Shown here piece by piece: positions 36,375 to 40,078 of a stretch of 40,078 nt of DNA. The translations under genes were made by a program, and so were the position numbers. The notes below the pieces were generated by a model, which was given only the letters and a program-made list of their open reading frames with translations, did not search any database and was not told the DNA's origin. Origin of the DNA: an uncultured Senegalimassilia sp. (GTDB taxonomy: Bacteria > Actinomycetota > Coriobacteriia > Coriobacteriales > Eggerthellaceae); the NCBI RefSeq assembly GCF_934632265.1, contig NZ_CAKTYH010000006.1, positions 1 through 40,078 on the forward strand, in the 5' to 3' direction. How positions within the stretch are numbered: the stretch's first letter is position 1; each line of letters begins with the position of its first letter.

Positions 36375-37022
36375 TCTCACGGGATGTCTACCGCCATCAG
36401 CATCATCGCGCCCATTTTGGGGATTGCAGCCATTGCGGGGGCGATTGTGCTGTTCATCAAGTTCGCAAGCAAGAATGCGGACAAGACGAAGCCGCTCACC
36501 AAGTTCTTCAGCTTCGACCACTTGTTCATCGAAAGCATCACGAAGTTCCTGTATGCGCTCTCAACAACCTGGATAGCGGCACTTTGCCTGATCCTCCCCT
36601 TTATGTCCGCTGCATCGAAATCGGGCGTCAGAGCAATGGGAGCCTTCTTCGAAGGTCTCATCATAGCCGTCTTCGCATTCGTGATTCTCGAGGTTGCCAA
36701 CCGCTTGCTTTTCGAATGGAGCATGATGTTCATCCGCGGTGCGGTCGATCTGCACGATATCCGCAACAAAATGCTCGGATCGACCGATTCGACGTCCAAT
36801 GACTCAATCGACTTGAGCGGGATATTTACCGCAAAACGTCGCTCCCGCGATATCTCGACGGACAAGGCCGAGCAGACGGTTGCCCAACCCGCTCAGCCCG
36901 CACAGCCCGCTCAGCCGACAGCGCCCATCAGCCCCGTCGCAGCAAGCACGTGGGACTGCCCGTGTGGGAAGACGGGCAACGCCGGGTCGTTTTGCCCCAA
37001 ATGCGGACACCCCCGGCCGTAG
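36336..37022 (+). CDS. DUF4282-like membrane protein with C-terminal zinc ribbon
   Basis: A 228-residue protein. After the tandem MYGSTG repeat come hydrophobic segments at about 18-43, 74-95 and 101-127. KFFSFDHLFIESITKFLYAL and the later LLFEWSMMFIRGAVDLHDIR fit DUF4282, a small membrane family of unknown role. A QPAQPAQPAQ linker leads to a C-terminal zinc ribbon WDCPCGKTGNAGSFCPKCG (C208, C210, C220, C223). The ATG at 36336 has AAGGAGG seven bases upstream; the second ATG at 36357 has no site. It is divergent from the DUF6273 gene. Family call is from pattern memory. Confidence 0.78.
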   Translation: MYGSTGAMYGSTGSHGMSTAISIIAPILGIAAIAGAIVLFIKFASKNADKTKPLTKFFSFDHLFIESITKFLYALSTTWIAALCLILPFMSAASKSGVRAMGAFFEGLIIAVFAFVILEVANRLLFEWSMMFIRGAVDLHDIRNKMLGSTDSTSNDSIDLSGIFTAKRRSRDISTDKAEQTVAQPAQPAQPAQPTAPISPVAASTWDCPCGKTGNAGSFCPKCGHPRP

Positions 37023-37143
37023 CATATAAGCCATCGCAAATAGCTTTGATTCACAAGCAGGGCAACCGCCCTCAACGGATTGCCGTAGTTTTTAGTATCA
37101 GGTATCGGCTGCAGGCATAACTGCAGCCGCGAAGGAGGCGTCG

Positions 37144-38190
37144 ATGTACTGCGAGCATTGCGGAGCGAAGCTTTCCGAAAATGCACGGTTTTGCCCAACC
37201 TGCGGAAACGCTACCAGCGAACAATCCCCCGCCGATAGCCAAGTTTCGCCAAGCGCATCCGACGTGACGCCCTGTTCCCAAGCGGTTGCTCCCCGGAGGA
37301 AAACTATCGGAAAGCCCACCGCGATCGCGGTTTCCGCCGTGGCGTTTGCGCTTATCGCCGGCGGAGTCGCTTTCGGCGCGCTCTCCATCAACAGCCCGGC
37401 AAAACCCGCAGACGAGCAGGTCTCAACCGAGCAAGAGACCCCGGAAATCAAGCAACCGGAAGAGTCATCGGCTGCTGCAGTGCCGGAGCAAGAGCCGGCA
37501 CCCGAGACCGCACCAGAGCCAGAACCCACGCCTGCACCCGTCAACTCCGCCGCAGAGGCGCAAGCCGCCCTGCAAGCGGTCGTTGACGACTATCGCTCGC
37601 TTGCAGACGATTCCGCCAAGCTCAGCAAGGACGACTTAGCCTCCAGACATCCTTACGTGAATTCGATGGCCAGTCCCAGTTATCTTATGGATTGGGCGGA
37701 CAACGGCTTCTCGAGCGTTTGCTACGCCTTTTCCGATCTGAACGGCGATGACGTCCCCGAGCTGATCATCGGCTGCAAAGACGCGCAGTCCAACACGCAG
37801 GCGTTCGACATCTGGTCCTACGTCAACGACACCCCTGCTCGCGTCGCTTATTCATGGGAGCGTTCGATTATGCGAGTTTGCGCCGGCGGCTATCTTTACG
37901 AACGCGGAAGCGGCAGCTTCCAAGACTGGATGATCACCGTGAGCACGCTGAGTGCCTACCCGACCGGCACCGGCGATGCCTGGACGGACTACACGAACGG
38001 CTTCAACGGTCGCACCGATAACCTCAACGTAGTCGAGAAGCTTGGCATGGAGAGCGGGACGTACGTGAAGATTGACGCGCAGGGCAACAAGACGTCCATT
38101 ACCGCCGAGCAATTCCAAACCGAGAAACAAGCCATCGAGCAACAATACCCGGCCGACAGCTCCATCGAGTGGATTCCGCTCATTTCATAG
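37144..38190 (+). CDS. Zinc-ribbon, single-pass membrane protein with EF-hand-like extracellular motif
   Basis: A 348-residue protein with three parts. The N-terminal zinc ribbon is MYCEHCGAKLSENARFCPTC (C3, C6, C17, C20). A membrane segment at about 58-82 follows a basic stretch. Outside are a Glu/Pro-rich spacer (about 95-135), a helical stretch and a domain with DLNGDDVPELII (198-209), which looks like an EF-hand or FG-GAP calcium loop. No family was recognised for the outer domain. The ATG at 37144 has AAGGAGG five bases upstream. It lies 121 bases after the DUF4282-like gene, in the same direction. The architecture mirrors the DUF6273 protein. Confidence 0.8.
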   Translation: MYCEHCGAKLSENARFCPTCGNATSEQSPADSQVSPSASDVTPCSQAVAPRRKTIGKPTAIAVSAVAFALIAGGVAFGALSINSPAKPADEQVSTEQETPEIKQPEESSAAAVPEQEPAPETAPEPEPTPAPVNSAAEAQAALQAVVDDYRSLADDSAKLSKDDLASRHPYVNSMASPSYLMDWADNGFSSVCYAFSDLNGDDVPELIIGCKDAQSNTQAFDIWSYVNDTPARVAYSWERSIMRVCAGGYLYERGSGSFQDWMITVSTLSAYPTGTGDAWTDYTNGFNGRTDNLNVVEKLGMESGTYVKIDAQGNKTSITAEQFQTEKQAIEQQYPADSSIEWIPLIS

Positions 38191-38296
38191 CGTCTTCAAG
38201 GCGATTCGCCCGAAATCCCGATTTGGTACCTTCGCTGTTCATAGAGCCGTCAGGCCCATCGTTAGCAATAATTGATGATTTCAGCTTGTGCTGCCG

Positions 38297-38386
38297 CGCG
38301 CCCTATCCGCCCCGCTTTCGCGAAATGTGTGGAATCCGTTACCTTTGGCGCATGGCGATGCAGGAGCACTGCCCAGCAAAAGCCGC
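38297..38386. repeat. Right copy of the ~90-base direct repeat
   Basis: Same orientation as 33781-33867, with three extra bases near 38351-38353. The TTTCGCGAAA palindrome is kept. It ends about 215 bases before the aminopeptidase start. Confidence 0.88.
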
Positions 38387-38556
38387 TTCCTTCGCTTAAC
38401 CCGGCCTTGAGTAGAAGGCCCTTCGAGCAGCGTCACGACCGCCAACGGCCTTCCGAGTCGAACGCCGTTTCCCGCAACCCGCGCACGCGACCACCGCAGT
38501 TGTCGGCTTTCCCCGTTGCGCCCCTTCCCCGCCTAGCATGCCCGCGTCTGTTGGCG

Positions 38557-38562
38557 TACTAT
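38557..38562 (+). promoter_or_regulatory. -10 candidate of the aminopeptidase gene
   Basis: TACTAT, with CTAGCA 18 bases upstream as a weak -35. The leader would be about 32 bases. Confidence 0.35.
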
Positions 38563-38600
38563 CGTCTGCGAGCAACGATCCCCAAACGCAAGGAGCGCAT

Positions 38601-40007
38601 ATGGAACGCGAATCCGCGTGGAAACGCTACGATGAGGACCAGCTGGCCGAGCTCGAGCAGCTCGCCGCCGGCTATATCGACTTCATCTCCGAGAACAAGA
38701 CCGAGCGCGAGTTCTCCGCCGCCGCCATCCGCAGCGCCGAAGCCGCCGGCTACGAAAGCCTGGACGCCGCCATTTCCGCAGGCCGCAAGCTTGTCCCCGG
38801 CGACAAGGTGTGGGCGACCATGCGCGACAAGGCCGTCATCCTGGTGCAGCTGGGCGCTCGCCCGCTGACCGAGGGCATGAACATCCTGGGCGCGCACATC
38901 GACAGCCCGCGCCTGGACGTCAAGCAGAACCCGCTGTACGAATCCAGCGAGCTTGCCTTCATGGACACTCACTACTACGGCGGCATCAAGCACTACCAAT
39001 GGGTCACCGTCCCGCTGGCGCTGCACGGCGTCATCGCCAAAAAGGACGGCAGCGTGGTGGACGTGAAGATCGGCGAGGACGCCGACGACCCCGTCTTCTG
39101 CATCTCCGACCTGCTCATCCACCTGGCGAACCAGCAGATGGGCAAGAAGGCCAACGAGGTCGTCGAAGGCGAAGCGCTCGACATCCTGGTAGGCAACCGC
39201 CCCCTGGTGGTGCGCGACGAGGACGGCGAGGCCAAGGAGCAGAAGGACCCCGTGAAGACGTTCGCCCTGAAGCTGCTTGCCGACAAGTACGGCATCGAGG
39301 AAGAGGACTTCCTGTCCGCCGAGCTTGAGGTCGTGCCCGCCGGCCGCGCCCGCGACCTGGGCTTCGACCGCAGCATGGTGCTGGGCTACGGCCAGGACGA
39401 CAGCGTGTGCGCCTACACCTCGCTGGTAGCGCAGCTTGCCGTTGCCGGTGAGGAGCTCGACCGCGCCGCCGTGTGCGTGCTCGTGGACAAGGAGGAGATT
39501 GGCAGCGTAGGCGCCACGGGCATGGCCTCGCAGTTCTTCGAGAACACCATCGCCGAGATCATGGAGCTTGCCGGCGAGGGCGGCATGCTGCCGCTGCGCC
39601 GCGCGCTGGCCGCATCCGCCATGCTCTCCTCCGATGTCTCCGCCGGTTTCGACCCCGCATACGCCAGCGTATTCGAGGCCAAGAACAGCGCATATCTGGG
39701 CCATGGCCTGGTGTTCAACAAGTACACGGGCGCTCGAGGCAAGTCGGGCAGCAACGACGCCCGCGCCGAGTACATGGCGCGCATCCGCAAGATCATGGAC
39801 GACGCCGGCGTGCAGTTCCAAACCTGCGAGCTGGGCAAGGTCGACGCCGGCGGCGGCGGGACCATCGCGTATATCCCCGCAAAGTACGGCATGGACGTCA
39901 TCGACTCCGGCGTGGCAGTCCTTTCCATGCACAGCCCCTGGGAGACCACCAGCAAAGCCGACATCTACGAGGCCGAACGCGGATACGAGGCGTTCCTGCG
40001 CGCATAG
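38601..40007 (+). CDS. M18-family aminopeptidase
   Basis: A 468-residue cytosolic metallopeptidase that removes N-terminal residues, often acidic or neutral ones. The two-zinc site is complete: GAHIDSPRLDVK (97-108, His99), bridging Asp in GYGQDDSVC (about 266), catalytic Glu pair in DKEEIGS (296-302), Asp in SSDVSAGFDP and the final His in SMHSPWETTSKAD. Length fits the family. The ATG at 38601 has AAGGAG five bases upstream; longer starts overlap the promoter. It lies outside the repeat-bracketed block and probably belongs to the core chromosome. Confidence 0.93.
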   Translation: MERESAWKRYDEDQLAELEQLAAGYIDFISENKTEREFSAAAIRSAEAAGYESLDAAISAGRKLVPGDKVWATMRDKAVILVQLGARPLTEGMNILGAHIDSPRLDVKQNPLYESSELAFMDTHYYGGIKHYQWVTVPLALHGVIAKKDGSVVDVKIGEDADDPVFCISDLLIHLANQQMGKKANEVVEGEALDILVGNRPLVVRDEDGEAKEQKDPVKTFALKLLADKYGIEEEDFLSAELEVVPAGRARDLGFDRSMVLGYGQDDSVCAYTSLVAQLAVAGEELDRAAVCVLVDKEEIGSVGATGMASQFFENTIAEIMELAGEGGMLPLRRALAASAMLSSDVSAGFDPAYASVFEAKNSAYLGHGLVFNKYTGARGKSGSNDARAEYMARIRKIMDDAGVQFQTCELGKVDAGGGGTIAYIPAKYGMDVIDSGVAVLSMHSPWETTSKADIYEAERGYEAFLRA

Positions 40008-40078
40008 CAGGCAACGGGAAGCGGAAGCGATTTCCACACGCAACCTCGGAAAACCGCCGACAGACAACAAGAGGCGCC

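Larger units (their letters stand above)
33781..38386. other. Repeat-bracketed accessory block of four envelope genes
   Basis: The block runs between the two direct repeats and holds two minus-strand and two plus-strand genes around one divergent promoter region. All four products are predicted membrane or lipoproteins and three have zinc ribbons. No integrase, transposase or tRNA is present, so a mobile origin is an inference from the repeats alone. Confidence 0.5.
38191..38600. other. Intergenic region before the M18 aminopeptidase
   Basis: This 410-base gap holds the right copy of the direct repeat and a candidate aminopeptidase promoter. Nothing else was recognised. Confidence 0.5.

Noticed and set aside
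33781..38386. Calling the repeat-bracketed block a transposon or integrative element.
   Set aside because: There is no transposase, integrase, tRNA target or terminal inverted repeat; only the direct repeats support mobility.

Overview
The window looks like chromosome from a high-GC anaerobic actinobacterium of class Coriobacteriia, most likely family Eggerthellaceae. The pointers are the GC-rich codon use, a complete DmsABC-type molybdoenzyme operon facing a LuxR regulator with a long multi-spanning membrane domain (a typical Eggerthellaceae pairing), a T-box RNA, and alternative GTG/TTG starts. Species is not decided.

Layout. 1-586: start of an HtrA-like protease gene cut by the window edge. 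908-1747: zinc-type macrodomain hydrolase. 1742-5500 (minus): a T-box-controlled four-gene ECF transporter (TrpP-like S component, two ATPases, T component), predicted to import tryptophan. 5857-7764: drug-exporter-like MFS protein fused to a CBS pair. 7885-13620 (minus): dmsA-dmsB-dmsC-dmsD-like chaperone-second dmsC, facing a membrane LuxR regulator (14012-15784) across a region with palindromic operator candidates. 15830-20834 (minus): YdcF/SanA protein, leuS, eno. 21167-25424 (minus): orphan ecfT and the ribosomal cluster infA-rpmJ-rpsM-rpsK-rpsD-rpoA-rplQ. 25803-25988 (minus): tRNA-Gln and tRNA-Lys. 26132-27052: LysR regulator. 27154-30276 (minus): IMP dehydrogenase and an NSS sodium symporter. 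30417-33731 (minus): MacB-like ABC exporter with a very large extracellular domain. 33781-38386: four envelope genes, three with zinc ribbons, bracketed by ~90-bp direct repeats. 38601-40007: M18 aminopeptidase.

How it works together. The dms operon would give anaerobic respiration with an S- or N-oxide: DmsA is Tat-exported and Ser-ligated, DmsB carries four iron-sulfur clusters, DmsC anchors and takes electrons from quinol, and the TorD-like chaperone matures DmsA. The LuxR protein probably senses a ligand in the membrane and switches the operon. The ECF transporter is switched on by uncharged tRNA-Trp through the T-box. The rest is mostly core metabolism and translation.

The least explained part is the 33.8-38.4 kb block: a serine hydrolase lipoprotein, a DUF6273 zinc-ribbon protein, a DUF4282-like zinc-ribbon protein and an EF-hand-like zinc-ribbon protein between direct repeats. 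It is the best candidate here for an undescribed, possibly acquired, envelope system. All motif, promoter and repeat calls were made by eye; no database search or folding was run.
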